A stretch of 64,000 bases of DNA from Sphingomonas sp. ATCC 31555 (GTDB lineage: Bacteria > Pseudomonadota > Alphaproteobacteria > Sphingomonadales > Sphingomonadaceae), in contig NZ_ALBQ01000018.1 of NCBI RefSeq assembly GCF_000282895.1, positions 179,071 through 243,070 of the forward strand, read 5' to 3'. Numbering within the stretch: the stretch's first letter is position 1; each line of letters begins with the position of its first letter. Positions 20,261 through 29,460 of the stretch are shown in pieces. The notes under the pieces are model-generated. The model ran no database searches. It saw only the letters and a program-made list of their open reading frames with translations, and was not told where the DNA came from. Position numbers and translations under genes: made by a program.

Positions 20261-20370
20261 TATCGTCCCCTTGATTGCATCGCGGTCAAATCTCCACCGA
20301 ACAACTATGATTTAGCGAACAAGGAGATGTTTAGCGGCCCGAAGCGTCGTTTGCTCCGCTCCCGAACGCC

Positions 20371-20400
20371 CTTGAAACTCCCAAACCCCGTGCCAAGATA
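20371..20400 (+). promoter_or_regulatory. Putative RpoH (sigma-32) promoter for hsp20
   Basis: CTTGAAA at 20371-20377 is a perfect match to the heat-shock sigma factor -35 element. CCAAGATA at 20393-20400, 15 bases downstream, is a plausible -10. The predicted transcript would have a leader of about 90 nt, which suits the RNA thermometer that follows. Confidence 0.6.
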
Positions 20401-20404
20401 AGGT

Positions 20405-20496
20405 TCAGCAGGATGCCGAGAGGGTTCTGCCTGGTGCCGCAAGTTGTTGAGCACCTCAAAATGCGACGTACCAATTGCTCATAGGAGGATATGAAG
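20405..20496 (+). promoter_or_regulatory. ROSE-like RNA thermometer
   Basis: The last hairpin before the start contains TTGCTC-ATAG-GAGGAT (20475-20490). The anti-Shine-Dalgarno TTGCTC pairs with GAGGAT through C-G, U-A, C-G, a G-G mismatch, U-A and U-U. This mismatch pattern is the hallmark of ROSE elements, which hide the ribosome site at low temperature and melt on heat shock. ROSE elements are known before alphaproteobacterial small heat-shock genes. The upstream hairpins of the leader were not folded in detail. Confidence 0.75.
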
Positions 20497-20967
20497 ATGC
20501 GTCAGTTCGACTTTACACCATTTCGTCGGTCGGCGATCGGCTTCGATCGCCTCTTCGACTTGCTCGAGGCCAGCGCACGCCAGACCAGTTCTGAAAACTA
20601 CCCGCCCTTCAACCTGGAGCGTATTGCGGAAGATCGCTACCGAATCACAATCGCGGTTGCCGGCTTTAAGGCAGACGAAATCGACATTACCGCGCAGCAG
20701 AACCTGCTGTTGGTGGCTGGCAAGAAGGCCGGGGAAAATGAGAACAACCAGGGCAATTATCTGCACCTGGGCATTGCCAACCGCAGCTTCGAGCGCCGTT
20801 TCGAGCTCGCCGATTTCGTGCGGGTGGAGAATGCGCACTTGGCCGACGGCCTGCTGACGATCGAGCTGCTGCGCGAAGTGCCCGAGGCGATGAAGCCCAA
20901 GAAGATCCAGGTGGGTACCAGCAGCGACGCGGCCGCAATCGATCATCGTACAGCCGACGCTGCCTGA
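20497..20967 (+). CDS. Hsp20/alpha-crystallin small heat-shock protein (IbpA type)
   Basis: The protein has about 156 residues. It starts MRQFDFTPFRRSAIGFDRLF, which aligns with the start of E. coli IbpA, and contains an alpha-crystallin domain (YRITIAVAGFKADEIDI through LADGLLTIEL). It is an ATP-independent holdase for unfolding proteins. An in-frame ATG at 20491 exists, but AGGAGG at 20483-20488 is only two bases from it and eight from the ATG at 20497. The homology also begins there, so 20497 is chosen. Transcription and translation both look heat-controlled. Confidence 0.93.
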   Translation: MRQFDFTPFRRSAIGFDRLFDLLEASARQTSSENYPPFNLERIAEDRYRITIAVAGFKADEIDITAQQNLLLVAGKKAGENENNQGNYLHLGIANRSFERRFELADFVRVENAHLADGLLTIELLREVPEAMKPKKIQVGTSSDAAAIDHRTADAA

Positions 20968-21015
20968 TCCTCACGCAAAAGCTCGCGGCGTCCCCCTCCC
21001 TTTGGCGTCGCGACG

Positions 21016-21048
21016 GGGCGTCCGGGCAATAGTCCGGGCGCCCTTTCT
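21016..21048 (+). terminator. Rho-independent terminator after hsp20
   Basis: The stem GGGCG-T-CCGG / CCGG-G-CGCCC (21016-21043) is followed by TTTCT. It lies 49 bases after the hsp20 stop and separates it from the convergent chemotaxis gene. Confidence 0.7.
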
Positions 21049-21065
21049 ATGTGCCGCGTACGCCA

Positions 21066-22908
21066 TCAGAACGATGCCCAGTCCGCGTTATCCGCCAGTG
21101 CCGGCTCGGCGAATAGCGGCATGACTGCCGAGGCGTAGCCGGCCCGCGCGGAAGAGGACGCAACCATGGTTGTCGAGCGCTGCCGCCAAACCGTGCCAAC
21201 ATCGAAGCGACGCGCCTGTTCGATCAGCGACTGCACTTCGCCGGAAAGGTTGCGTGCTGCCGCGGAGGTCTGCTCCACCATAGCTGCATTTTGCTCTGTA
21301 GACTGGTCCATCGTGCCTACCGCGGACGAGATCTCCGTGATGGCAGTCGACTGCGCCTGGTTGTCGGTCGCCAAGTTGGACAGAAGGGCGTGAACGCCGG
21401 CCACGTCCTCGGCTATCCCGGCAAGCGCGCCATCCACCTTCTGCACCATGTCCACGGCAGTGACGATTTCGGTCTGGGTGGCGGTAAGCTGGTCGCGGGC
21501 GCACCCCGCTTCCTCTTCCGCCCGCATCGCCAGTGCCGACACCAGATCCGCGACCACGGCAAAGCCCCGGCCTGCCTCGCCCGCACGGCCGGCTTCCACT
21601 GCGGCATTCATCGCCAGCACGCGAGTCTGGAACGCAATCTTGTCGAGCCCCTCAATCACGCTGTCGATGCCCTTGGCGCTTTCAGCGACGCGCGTCATCG
21701 ACTGCACCGCCGCATCGGTGGTTTCGCGTCCGCTGCCCACCGTTGCGGTCGCTCCATCGGCGCGCGCGACGGTTTCCGAAGCTGCCCGGGCCGATACCTT
21801 CAGCCGCTGGTCTATCTGTGCAATCGCAGCAGCTGTCTGTTCCAGGCTCGCGGCATTCGCCTCGGTTCGCCGAGCGAGATCCTCCGAGGCTTGCGCGATC
21901 TGTCCGGAGCCGCTGTTGATCGCCGCCGCGCTTTCCAGCACCGATCCGATCAGACCGCGCAAGCTACTCAAGGCGGCGTTAAAATCTTGGCGGACCGCCT
22001 CATAGTCCCTTGGAAACGGATCGCGTATGTCGCGGGTGAGATCACCGGCCGAGATCGCCGAGATAGCGGCGCGCAACGCTCCGGTGATTTGTGCCTGGTC
22101 AGCGGCATTCTCCTCCTCAGCGCGCGCCTGGTCGACTGCGGCGCGACGGAACACCTCACAGGCCCGCGCCATGCGGCCGATCTCGTCCAGCTGAGTCGTG
22201 TAAGGGATGCTCGCGTCATGTGTAGCGGCCAGCGCTTCCATCGCGTCCGCCAGCGTACCGATCGGCTGGATGATGCTCTTGCGCGCAATCTGAAGCGCGA
22301 AAAACCACACGCCGGCCACAACGATACCAATCGCGATCGCGATCCAGGCCACCATGGCGGTTGAACGTACCGGCATCGCCCGTCACCTCGCCCGCGATCC
22401 GGATCTGCTCGCTCACCAGCGCGGACATCGCATCGGAAACAGGATCGATCGCTGCGTACAGCCGGCGGACCACGAACGCGTCCAGCGCAGCACGGTCCTT
22501 GCGGTTGAGGATTTGCTCCAGCGCATCGACCTCGGCTTCGGCCTTCCGAATCTGCGCTTCGGTCTGGTCGGCGAGTTCCGCTTCGTGGCCCTTGATCGAC
22601 GTTGCGCGATAGGCCTTCCAGTTTTCGGCGGCGCGGGCGCGGCCTTCGTGGACCCGACGTTCGGCCTCAGCCATGGTGAAATTACCATTCCGCGCCTTAT
22701 GCGACGCATCGACGATGCTCACCGCATAGGCATCGGCAACCACCTTCAATTGGCGGAGCGGCAGCACCCGATCAGCCAAAAGAGTCTCGAACTTGGCCGT
22801 GTTCGAGCGCACGCTGAGGTTCAGCGTCGCGATCGTGCAGAGAAAGGCCGCAGCGAACAACGCCAGACAGAACATGAGCTTCGCACGGATCGTGTACCTG
22901 GCCAACAT
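21066..22908 (-). pseudogene. Methyl-accepting chemotaxis protein, frameshifted
   Basis: Two overlapping reading frames together make one chemoreceptor. The upstream frame (from the ATG at 22908) has a first transmembrane helix (LMFCLALFAAAFLCTIATL) and a four-helix-bundle-like sensor domain. The downstream frame supplies the second transmembrane helix ([18 protein letters not shown]) and the signalling domain with the tip [20 protein letters not shown]. The switch of frame falls near 22360-22385 and needs a single-base change. Joined, the product would be about 610 residues. Either the gene is inactivated or there is a sequencing error. No che genes are nearby. Confidence 0.85.
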
Positions 22909-23071
22909 TGCGTCTTTGTCTCCCCGCACGGAGCGCGGGCAGCATGATGCCGCCCGTCGCAACGATTGGAAACGTTATAGCAATAAATCGAGCGCCCCGG
23001 CGGTTGCGACCGGCTTTAACCTTCATTTTCAGTTAGATTGCGGGTGGAAGCTCTGCTTGCGCCCCTTTACC

Positions 23072-23728
23072 TCAGTTTGCTGGCTTCAGCCCCAGCAGCC
23101 ACGGCTTCACTCGGCCGGTAGGTTTGGCAACGCCATCCAGTCGCTCGGCCCGCACGATCGTTACCGGTTTCAGGATCATCTGGCCCTTCATCACGTCGCG
23201 ACCGCCACCGCTCGGCAGCGCGAGAATGCGCCGGACCACGTCCATGCCGCCTATGACACGCCCGAATGCCGCAAATCCCCGGTTGGCGCCGCGCGCGTCG
23301 AGGCCCGGATTATCGCCGACCATGATCGAGAAGTTGCCGTTCGCGGAGTCAGGATTGGGCCCGTGCGCCATCGAGATGCTCCCGCTCAGGTGGCGCAGCC
23401 CTGTCCGGCTGGTCGGCTCGAGCGGCAGCGGCTCCAGCATTCGGCGCGCATCGGTACCGATCCCACCCTGGATGAAGCCCTGCGTGGGATCGGCCTTGCG
23501 CCGAGCGGTGCGGTAAAAGGTCGTGCCCTCCAACCGCCCATCATCGACATAAGCGAGGAAATTGGCGACTGTCTTCGGCGCGTGCCGCGCATCCAGCGCG
23601 ACGATGATGTTGCCAGCACTCGTCACCAGCCGCACCCGCACCTGACCAGGCGCTGCCTGCCGCTGGGACGCCGGCGCGGCTGCAATCGCCAACAGCGCCA
23701 ACCCGGTAACCAATCCTCGCCGCAGCAC
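23072..23728 (-). CDS. Cyclophilin-type peptidyl-prolyl isomerase, exported
   Basis: The protein has 218 residues, with an N-terminal signal peptide (MLRRGLVTGLALLAIAAAPA) and a cyclophilin domain. Recognisable parts are VTSAGNIIVALDARHAPKTV, FYRTARRKADPTQGFIQGG and FAAFGRVIGGMDVVRRIL. It would catalyse proline cis-trans isomerisation in the periplasm. The gene lies three bases downstream of pyrG on the same strand, so the two are probably co-transcribed. Confidence 0.92.
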   Translation of the reverse strand: MLRRGLVTGLALLAIAAAPASQRQAAPGQVRVRLVTSAGNIIVALDARHAPKTVANFLAYVDDGRLEGTTFYRTARRKADPTQGFIQGGIGTDARRMLEPLPLEPTSRTGLRHLSGSISMAHGPNPDSANGNFSIMVGDNPGLDARGANRGFAAFGRVIGGMDVVRRILALPSGGGRDVMKGQMILKPVTIVRAERLDGVAKPTGRVKPWLLGLKPAN

Positions 23729-23731
23729 GCC

Positions 23732-25363
23732 TCAGACGAGCCGCGAGTGTTTCACCGCCGCTTCGATGAAGCTGGCGAACAGCGGGTGCGGATCGAACGG
23801 CTTCGACTTGAGCTCCGGATGGAACTGCACCCCGACGAACCAAGGATGGTCCGGCCGCTCCACTATCTCCGGTAAGGTGCCGTCCGGCGACATGCCGGAG
23901 AAAACAAGGCCGCCCTGCTCCAGCACCGGCTTGTAGGCCGTGTTAACCTCATAACGATGGCGGTGACGTTCGCTGATCGCATCGGTGCCGTAGATCGATG
24001 CAACGACGCTGTTACCGCCCAACTTCGCCGGATAGGCTCCGAGCCGCATCGTCCCGCCCAGGTCGCCGCCCGCTTCGCGCTTCTGCAATCCGTCGGCGGT
24101 CATCCATTCGGTGATCATGCCAACCACCGGCTGCTCTGTCGGGCCAAATTCGGTGGTCGAGGCATTGGCGACCCCCTCGGCACGCACGCCTTCGATACAG
24201 GCCATCTGCATGCCCAGGCAAATTCCGAAGAACGGTACACCACGCTCACGCGCAAAGCGCACACCGGCGATCTTCCCTTCGCTGCCGCGCTCGCCGAAGC
24301 CGCCGGGCACGAGAATGCCGTGCATCGGCTCCAGCATCGCCGCGACCTCGGCCTGCTCCTGCTCGAACAGTTCGGCATCGAGCCAGCGGATGTTCACCTT
24401 CACTTGGTTGGCGATGCCGCCATGCACGAGAGCTTCGGTCAGCGACTTATAGGCATCCGGCACGCCCATATATTTGCCAACGACGCCGATCGTCACTTCG
24501 CCTTCTGGATTCTCCAGCCGCTCGACGATGCCGCTCCAGCGGGCAAGGTCCGGCGAGGGACCCGGCTCGATGCCGAACGCCTTGAGCACTTCGACGTCGA
24601 GACCTTCGCCATGATATTGCAGGGGCACGGCATAGATGCTCTTGGCGTCCAGCGCGGGAATGACGGCGGATGCCGGCACGTTGCAGAACTGCGCTATCTT
24701 CGCGCGCTCGCCGGCCGGCAGCGGCCGCTCGGCACGGCACACCAGCACGTCGGGCTGTACGCCCAGCGCCGCCAGTTCTCGCACGCTGTGCTGGGTCGGT
24801 TTGGTCTTCAGCTCGCCGGCGGCGGCAATGTACGGCACCAGCGTCACGTGGATGCTGACGGTCTGGCCGCGGCCGAGATCGTTGCGGAGCTGGCGAATCG
24901 CCTCGATGAACGGCAGCGATTCGATGTCGCCCACCGTGCCGCCGATCTCGCACAGCACGAAATCGAGATCCTCGGTCTCGGCCTGGGCGAACGCCTTGAT
25001 CGCGTCGGTCACGTGCGGGACCACCTGCACGGTGGCGCCCAGATAGTCGCCGCGGCGCTCGCGCTCGATGATCGTCTTGTAGATCCGGCCCGAGGTGACG
25101 TTGTCCGCCTGGCGCGCGGTCACGCCGGTGAAGCGCTCGTAATGGCCGAGGTCGAGGTCGGTCTCCGCGCCGTCGTCGGTGACGTACACCTCACCATGCT
25201 GGTGCGGCGACATCGTGCCGGGATCGACATTGAGATAGGGATCGAACTTGCGGATGCGGACTCGATAGCCACGGGCCTGGAGCAGCGCCGCGAGGCTCGC
25301 TGCCATGAGACCCTTGCCGAGCGAGGAGACCACGCCGCCGGTGATGAAAATGTACCGCGCCAT
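23732..25363 (-). CDS. pyrG: CTP synthase
   Basis: The enzyme has 543 residues, full length for PyrG. The N-terminal synthetase domain begins [19 protein letters not shown], and the C-terminal class I glutamine amidotransferase has the nucleophile in GICLGMQMA and the His-Glu pair in [11 protein letters not shown]. It makes CTP from UTP, ATP and glutamine. secG lies upstream in the same direction, a common arrangement in alphaproteobacteria. Confidence 0.98.
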   Translation of the reverse strand: MARYIFITGGVVSSLGKGLMAASLAALLQARGYRVRIRKFDPYLNVDPGTMSPHQHGEVYVTDDGAETDLDLGHYERFTGVTARQADNVTSGRIYKTIIERERRGDYLGATVQVVPHVTDAIKAFAQAETEDLDFVLCEIGGTVGDIESLPFIEAIRQLRNDLGRGQTVSIHVTLVPYIAAAGELKTKPTQHSVRELAALGVQPDVLVCRAERPLPAGERAKIAQFCNVPASAVIPALDAKSIYAVPLQYHGEGLDVEVLKAFGIEPGPSPDLARWSGIVERLENPEGEVTIGVVGKYMGVPDAYKSLTEALVHGGIANQVKVNIRWLDAELFEQEQAEVAAMLEPMHGILVPGGFGERGSEGKIAGVRFARERGVPFFGICLGMQMACIEGVRAEGVANASTTEFGPTEQPVVGMITEWMTADGLQKREAGGDLGGTMRLGAYPAKLGGNSVVASIYGTDAISERHRHRYEVNTAYKPVLEQGGLVFSGMSPDGTLPEIVERPDHPWFVGVQFHPELKSKPFDPHPLFASFIEAAVKHSRLV

Positions 25364-25469
25364 GGGAGAAAACGCCTAACGTCAAAGGGCGCAGACCGGC
25401 AAGCGTAAGAATCCGCCGGCTGCGCAAATTTTATGATGGATCTGCCACCGAAGCGGCAGAAAACGAAGT

Positions 25470-25814
25470 TTACTGGCTGAACGGAACCTGGCCGTTGCCG
25501 ACGGGCTCTTGCGCCGGAACCGGGTCGGTTGCCGGTGCCACTGCTGCCGGGGCGGCTTGGCGCTGCAGCGTCGGATCGATCGTCGTCGAGTGCCGGGTCG
25601 CTGCCAGGAACGCGAGCAGGATGCTCATCGCGATGAACGCGGTGGCTAGAATAGCAGTGGATCGGGTAAGGAAATCGGCCGCACCACGCGCCGACATGAG
25701 CCCGGCAGGGCTACCGCCCGTGGTAAGGCCGCCCCCCTCGGACTTCTGCAGAAGGATCACCGTCACCAGCAGGGCGGCGATGATGAACTGAACGACGAGG
25801 AGGAAGGTGAACAT
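25470..25814 (-). CDS. secG: Preprotein translocase subunit SecG
   Basis: The protein has 114 residues and two transmembrane helices (MFTFLLVVQFIIAALLVTVI and an ILATAFIAMSILLAF segment), separated by the SecG motif LLQKSEGGGL. The C-terminal tail is rich in Ala, Pro and Gln, as in other sphingomonads. It assists SecYEG protein export. The ATG at 25814 begins exactly at the first membrane helix; an upstream extension is unlikely. It lies upstream of pyrG. Confidence 0.93.
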   Translation of the reverse strand: MFTFLLVVQFIIAALLVTVILLQKSEGGGLTTGGSPAGLMSARGAADFLTRSTAILATAFIAMSILLAFLAATRHSTTIDPTLQRQAAPAAVAPATDPVPAQEPVGNGQVPFSQ

Positions 25815-26055
25815 GAATGTGTCGGAGCCCGTATTTTGAAGTCGGCGACATAGGCGAGCATGTCCACGCAATCAACTGCCTGTTCCCCCGCCCTCTCCGC
25901 TGTGGGCGCGCAACTCCATGCACTGCCTGCATTTTCGCCTACGTTTTCACGCAACATTTCGCACACGCACTGAAACCTAGTCGCAAAATGCGCGTTTGTT
26001 TGAACGGTTCGATGCCGTGCCGGGCCTGAAACGAACGAGTGATGCTGTGAACGCT

Positions 26056-26409
26056 ATGTCCGAACAGACCCTGGGGTCATGGAAGAATACGCTGATTGAC
26101 TATGTGCGTTCGGGAGAGCCCGACCTCACCAATCGACAAATGGCGTTACTGATGCTTGTGTATCTCGATCCCGGCCCCCATACGGTGCGCGGATTGGCGC
26201 GGGCGCTGAACGTGTCCAAGCCGGTCGTCACCCGCGCCTTGAATCGGCTGGGCACGCTCGGCTATCTGCGCCGCCAACGTGACGACACCGACAAGCGCAA
26301 CATCTTCGTAGCGCGCACCGCGGAAGGGGCAGAGTTTCTTGCAGAGTTCGGGCATTTCCTCGCTGGCAACCACCTCAGCGAGCCAGTCCCACAGCGCGCC
26401 GACGCGTAA
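26056..26409 (+). CDS. MarR-family winged-helix regulator
   Basis: The protein has about 117 residues and a winged helix-turn-helix. TVRGLARALNVSKPVVTRAL is the recognition region, and YLRRQRDDTDKRNIFVA is the wing with the DxRxxxV-like pattern of MarR proteins. An upstream TTG (25996) and GTG (26047) are also in frame, so the start is uncertain. The next gene begins 31 bases downstream. No palindromic operator is obvious in the 25815-26055 gap, and the target is unknown. Confidence 0.82.
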   Translation: MSEQTLGSWKNTLIDYVRSGEPDLTNRQMALLMLVYLDPGPHTVRGLARALNVSKPVVTRALNRLGTLGYLRRQRDDTDKRNIFVARTAEGAEFLAEFGHFLAGNHLSEPVPQRADA

Positions 26410-26440
26410 ACGGGTAGCTCTCGACGGGCGGTCGGCAACG

Positions 26441-26719
26441 ATGGACCCGCGCATCGACGCGGTTCGGCCCGACCTTGCCGACATCCGCCTCGCCGGACGG
26501 GTGTTCGCACCCCATTACGCAGCGCCGCTGCCGCGTGTCGTGCAGGGCGAAACGCCCCTGTACGACACGCCCAGCCGCACCGAACCGCCACTGCACCTGC
26601 TTCGGAAAGGCGATGTCTTCGAAGTGCTGGAGTTCGCCGGCGGCAAGGCGTGGGGCGTTGCGCCTGGGCCCGCGCTGGTCGGCTATATCGATGCTTCGGC
26701 GTTAGGGGAAACCGAATGA
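26441..26719 (+). CDS. SH3-like domain protein, probably a shortened NlpC/P60 protein
   Basis: This small protein of 92 residues begins MDPRIDAVRPDLADIRLAGR and continues with VFAPHYAAPLPRVV and a single bacterial SH3-like fold (TPLYDTPSRTEPPLHLLRKG to AWGVAPGPALVGYI). From memory, the first part resembles the N-terminus of sphingomonad NlpC/P60 endopeptidases, but no NlpC/P60 catalytic domain follows. It may be a remnant or a stand-alone binding module. Its TGA overlaps the argC ATG (ATGA), so it is coupled to argC. Confidence 0.65.
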   Translation: MDPRIDAVRPDLADIRLAGRVFAPHYAAPLPRVVQGETPLYDTPSRTEPPLHLLRKGDVFEVLEFAGGKAWGVAPGPALVGYIDASALGETE

Positions 26720-27654
26720 TCGTGCAGGTTTTCATCGATGGGGCTGCTGGCACCACCGGGCTCGAGATCCGCGAACGGCTTGCCGGCAGGCCCGAAATCC
26801 AGGTGCTTCTGCTCGACGATCAGGAACGCAAGAACCCCGCGAAGCGTGAAGAGGCGCTGAATGCCGCGGACTTCGTGATCCTATGCTTACCCGACGATGC
26901 CGCACGCGAAGCAGTAGCGATGATTCGCAACGATCGCACGCGGGTCATCGACGCCTCTACCGCATTTCGCACGGCGCCCGAGTGGGTTTACGGCTTCGCC
27001 GAGCTGGAACCGGGTCAGGCGGCCGCGATCGCCGAAGCGCCGCGGGTAAGCAATCCCGGCTGCTACCCTACCGGTTTTCTGGCGCTTGTCCGCCCGTTGA
27101 TACGCGCTGGGTTGATCCCACACGATTTCCCGCTGAGCGTGAACGCGGTCTCCGGCTATTCGGGCGGCGGCCGCTCGATGATATCGGAGTTCGAAGAAAC
27201 CGGCCCGGGTCACACCGGCACAGCGTTCCGTCCCTACGGTCTGGCACTCGCGCATAAGCACGTTCCGGAAATGCAGAAGCACGCCCGGATCGTGCACCCG
27301 CCGATATTCATGCCGTCGGTTGCACGCACTTATCGCGGCATGGTCGTGGAAGTGCCGCTCCCTCTGTTCGCATTCACGCGCAAGCCCTCCGTCGAAGCGC
27401 TCGAGAACGTGCTGCGCGATTCCTATCGCGATTCGCCGGTCGTGCAGGTGCTCGCGACCGATGTGCCAACGATCGCGATCGAGGAAAATGCCGGCACCGA
27501 TCGGCTCTCGATTCGCGTGTTCGGCAATGACGAGACCCGCCAAGCGCGGCTGATCGCGACGCTCGACAATCTCGGCAAGGGGGCGGCCGGCGCCGCGGTG
27601 CAGAACCTGAACATCATGGCTGGCCTCGAATCTACTGCCGGCCTAGTCCTTTAG
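26716..27654 (+). CDS. argC: N-acetyl-gamma-glutamyl-phosphate reductase (short type)
   Basis: The enzyme has 312 residues. It has the NADP-binding start VFIDGAAGTTGLEIRERL, the catalytic cysteine in VSNPGCYPTGF, and the GYSGGGRSM segment. It reduces N-acetylglutamyl-5-phosphate to the semialdehyde in arginine synthesis. The length and N-terminus match the short type-2 ArgC rather than the longer enterobacterial form. The ATG at 26716 overlaps the preceding stop. Confidence 0.93.
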   Translation: MIVQVFIDGAAGTTGLEIRERLAGRPEIQVLLLDDQERKNPAKREEALNAADFVILCLPDDAAREAVAMIRNDRTRVIDASTAFRTAPEWVYGFAELEPGQAAAIAEAPRVSNPGCYPTGFLALVRPLIRAGLIPHDFPLSVNAVSGYSGGGRSMISEFEETGPGHTGTAFRPYGLALAHKHVPEMQKHARIVHPPIFMPSVARTYRGMVVEVPLPLFAFTRKPSVEALENVLRDSYRDSPVVQVLATDVPTIAIEENAGTDRLSIRVFGNDETRQARLIATLDNLGKGAAGAAVQNLNIMAGLESTAGLVL

Positions 27655-27761
27655 CGAGACGGTCCTACCGGATCGAGGAGGATTTCGCCTCCGCCGGCTT
27701 GCTATTCACCCCTTCGACTTGATCTTTCGGCCGCATTGGTGTCTCGCGGGGCGAACCAATC

Positions 27762-29231
27762 ATGAGGGAAATGATGCAGCAGCCCGTAGGCAAATTGCTT
27801 CTGTTCGGCGCCACCGGCGATCTCGCCCAGCGGATGCTGCTCCCCTCGCTTTACGCGCTGCACGCCGACGGGCTGCTGCCCCCCGATCTTACCATCACCG
27901 GCACCGCGCGCTCCGATCACGACGACGAGGGCTATCGCGCCTTTGCTGCCAAGGCGTTGGATCAATTCCTTCCGGCGGACCGGAAAGACGACAGCGCTGT
28001 CCAGGGCTTCCTTCAGCGACTGTTCTACCAGACGCTCGATGCCTCGACCATCGAAGGCTATGCCGCACTCAAGGAGAAGATCGGCGACATCTCCGGCGGC
28101 CTCGCGATCTTCCTGTCGACCGCGCCTTGGCTATTTGGCCCCACTATCAAGGGACTCGAATCGGCAGGGCTTGCGGGCGAGAACGTCCGCATCAGCCTCG
28201 AAAAGCCGCTGGGTCGCGACCTCGCCTCCAGCCGCGAGATAAACGACATCGTCGCGGAAGCCTTCCCGGAGGAGCGCACCTTCCGCATTGACCATTATCT
28301 GGGCAAGGAAACCGTCCAGAACATCCTCGCGCTGCGCTTCGGCAATTCGCTGTTCGAGCCGGTGTGGAACGCCCGCGGCATCGACAGCGTGCAGATTACC
28401 GTATCGGAGACGGTCGGTCTCGAAGGGCGTGCTGGCTTCTATGACGATACCGGCGCGCTGCGCGACATGGTACAGAATCATATCCTCCAGCTAGTCGCCC
28501 TAATCGCGATGGAACCCCCTGCCCGCTTCGACGGCACTTCGATTCGCGACGAGAAGGTCAAGGTCCTGCGTTCGCTCCGCAAGATCGCGGCGGCAGATGC
28601 ACCCAACCTTACCGTGGTCGGCCAGTATGGCGGAGGCGCTGTAAAGGGGCAGATCGTCCGCGACTATGCCACCGATCTCGGTAAGGAGTCGCGCACCGAG
28701 ACCTTCGTCGCGATCAAGGCGCATGTCGACAACTGGCGCTGGCAGGGCGTGCCCTTCTATCTTCGCACCGGCAAGCGGCTGGCCGAGCGCCGCTCCGAAA
28801 TCGTCATCCAATTCAAGCCGGTGCCGCACTCGATTTTCGCCGAGCGCGGCGGCATGCTCCAGCCAAACGCACTGGTGATTCGCCTCCAGCCAGAGGAATA
28901 TGTCCAACTGCTGGTGATGGCCAAGCAGCCCGGCCTTGATCGCGAAGGCTATCGCCTGCGCGAAGTGCCGCTGAACCTCAGCCTCGACGCCGAGTTCGCC
29001 GGAACCCGCCGCCGCATCGCCTATGAACGCCTGCTGCTCGATCTGATCGAAGGCGATCCCACGCTGTTCGTCCGCCGCGACGAAGTGGAAGCGCAGTGGG
29101 AGTGGGTGGACGCGATCCGCGCCGGCTGGGATGCGAACGATCTGAAACCGAAGCCCTATGCCTCCGGCAGCTGGGGTCCGTCTCTTTCGATCGCGCTCAC
29201 CGAGCGCGATGGGGTACACTGGCACGAATGA
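27762..29231 (+). CDS. zwf: Glucose-6-phosphate 1-dehydrogenase
   Basis: The enzyme has 489 residues. It has LLFGATGDLAQRM (nucleotide binding) and the active-site signature RIDHYLGKETVQN. It oxidises glucose-6-phosphate to 6-phosphogluconolactone and feeds the Entner-Doudoroff route encoded just downstream. ATG codons at 27762, 27771 and 27774 are possible starts. The first is used here. The 27655-27761 gap probably holds the promoter of the cluster, though no clear -35/-10 pair was picked out. Confidence 0.97.
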   Translation: MREMMQQPVGKLLLFGATGDLAQRMLLPSLYALHADGLLPPDLTITGTARSDHDDEGYRAFAAKALDQFLPADRKDDSAVQGFLQRLFYQTLDASTIEGYAALKEKIGDISGGLAIFLSTAPWLFGPTIKGLESAGLAGENVRISLEKPLGRDLASSREINDIVAEAFPEERTFRIDHYLGKETVQNILALRFGNSLFEPVWNARGIDSVQITVSETVGLEGRAGFYDDTGALRDMVQNHILQLVALIAMEPPARFDGTSIRDEKVKVLRSLRKIAAADAPNLTVVGQYGGGAVKGQIVRDYATDLGKESRTETFVAIKAHVDNWRWQGVPFYLRTGKRLAERRSEIVIQFKPVPHSIFAERGGMLQPNALVIRLQPEEYVQLLVMAKQPGLDREGYRLREVPLNLSLDAEFAGTRRRIAYERLLLDLIEGDPTLFVRRDEVEAQWEWVDAIRAGWDANDLKPKPYASGSWGPSLSIALTERDGVHWHE

Positions 29232-29261
29232 GCAGGGCGAGCGTCTTTTCCACCTTCGCGC

Positions 29262-29376
29262 CCCTCCCGCTCTTGGGAGGGCTCGGTCGAGGGATCGACA
29301 TGGAGAAGGCATCTTCGACGGTTCGGCATGCGAACCGTCGATTTCCGCCCCAAGCCTCTCCCGCGAGCGGGAGGGA
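29262..29376. repeat. Cluster of three palindromes between zwf and pgl
   Basis: The gap of 229 bases has three hairpins: CCCTCCC / GGGAGGG near 29262, a perfect ten-base pair CGACGGTTCG / CGAACCGTCG at 29316-29340, and CTCTCCC-GCGAGC-GGGAGGG near 29356. The outer ones resemble the repeats at 11.2 and 33.7 kb. They could act as REP-like elements or protect mRNA ends within the operon. Confidence 0.6.
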
Positions 29377-29460
29377 GCAATGGCGGAACATCCATCTTAC
29401 ATCGGACCCGCGCGGCAACCGAGCCGTTGACGCGGTCCCACCAAAAATCAAGGAGCTGAC

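Noticed and set aside
23957..25408. Long plus-strand frame opposite pyrG
   Set aside because: It is antisense to CTP synthase, with no domain or ribosome site.
27670..27705. GGAGG/CCTCC hairpin after argC as a terminator
   Set aside because: The stem is short and no T-run follows on either strand.
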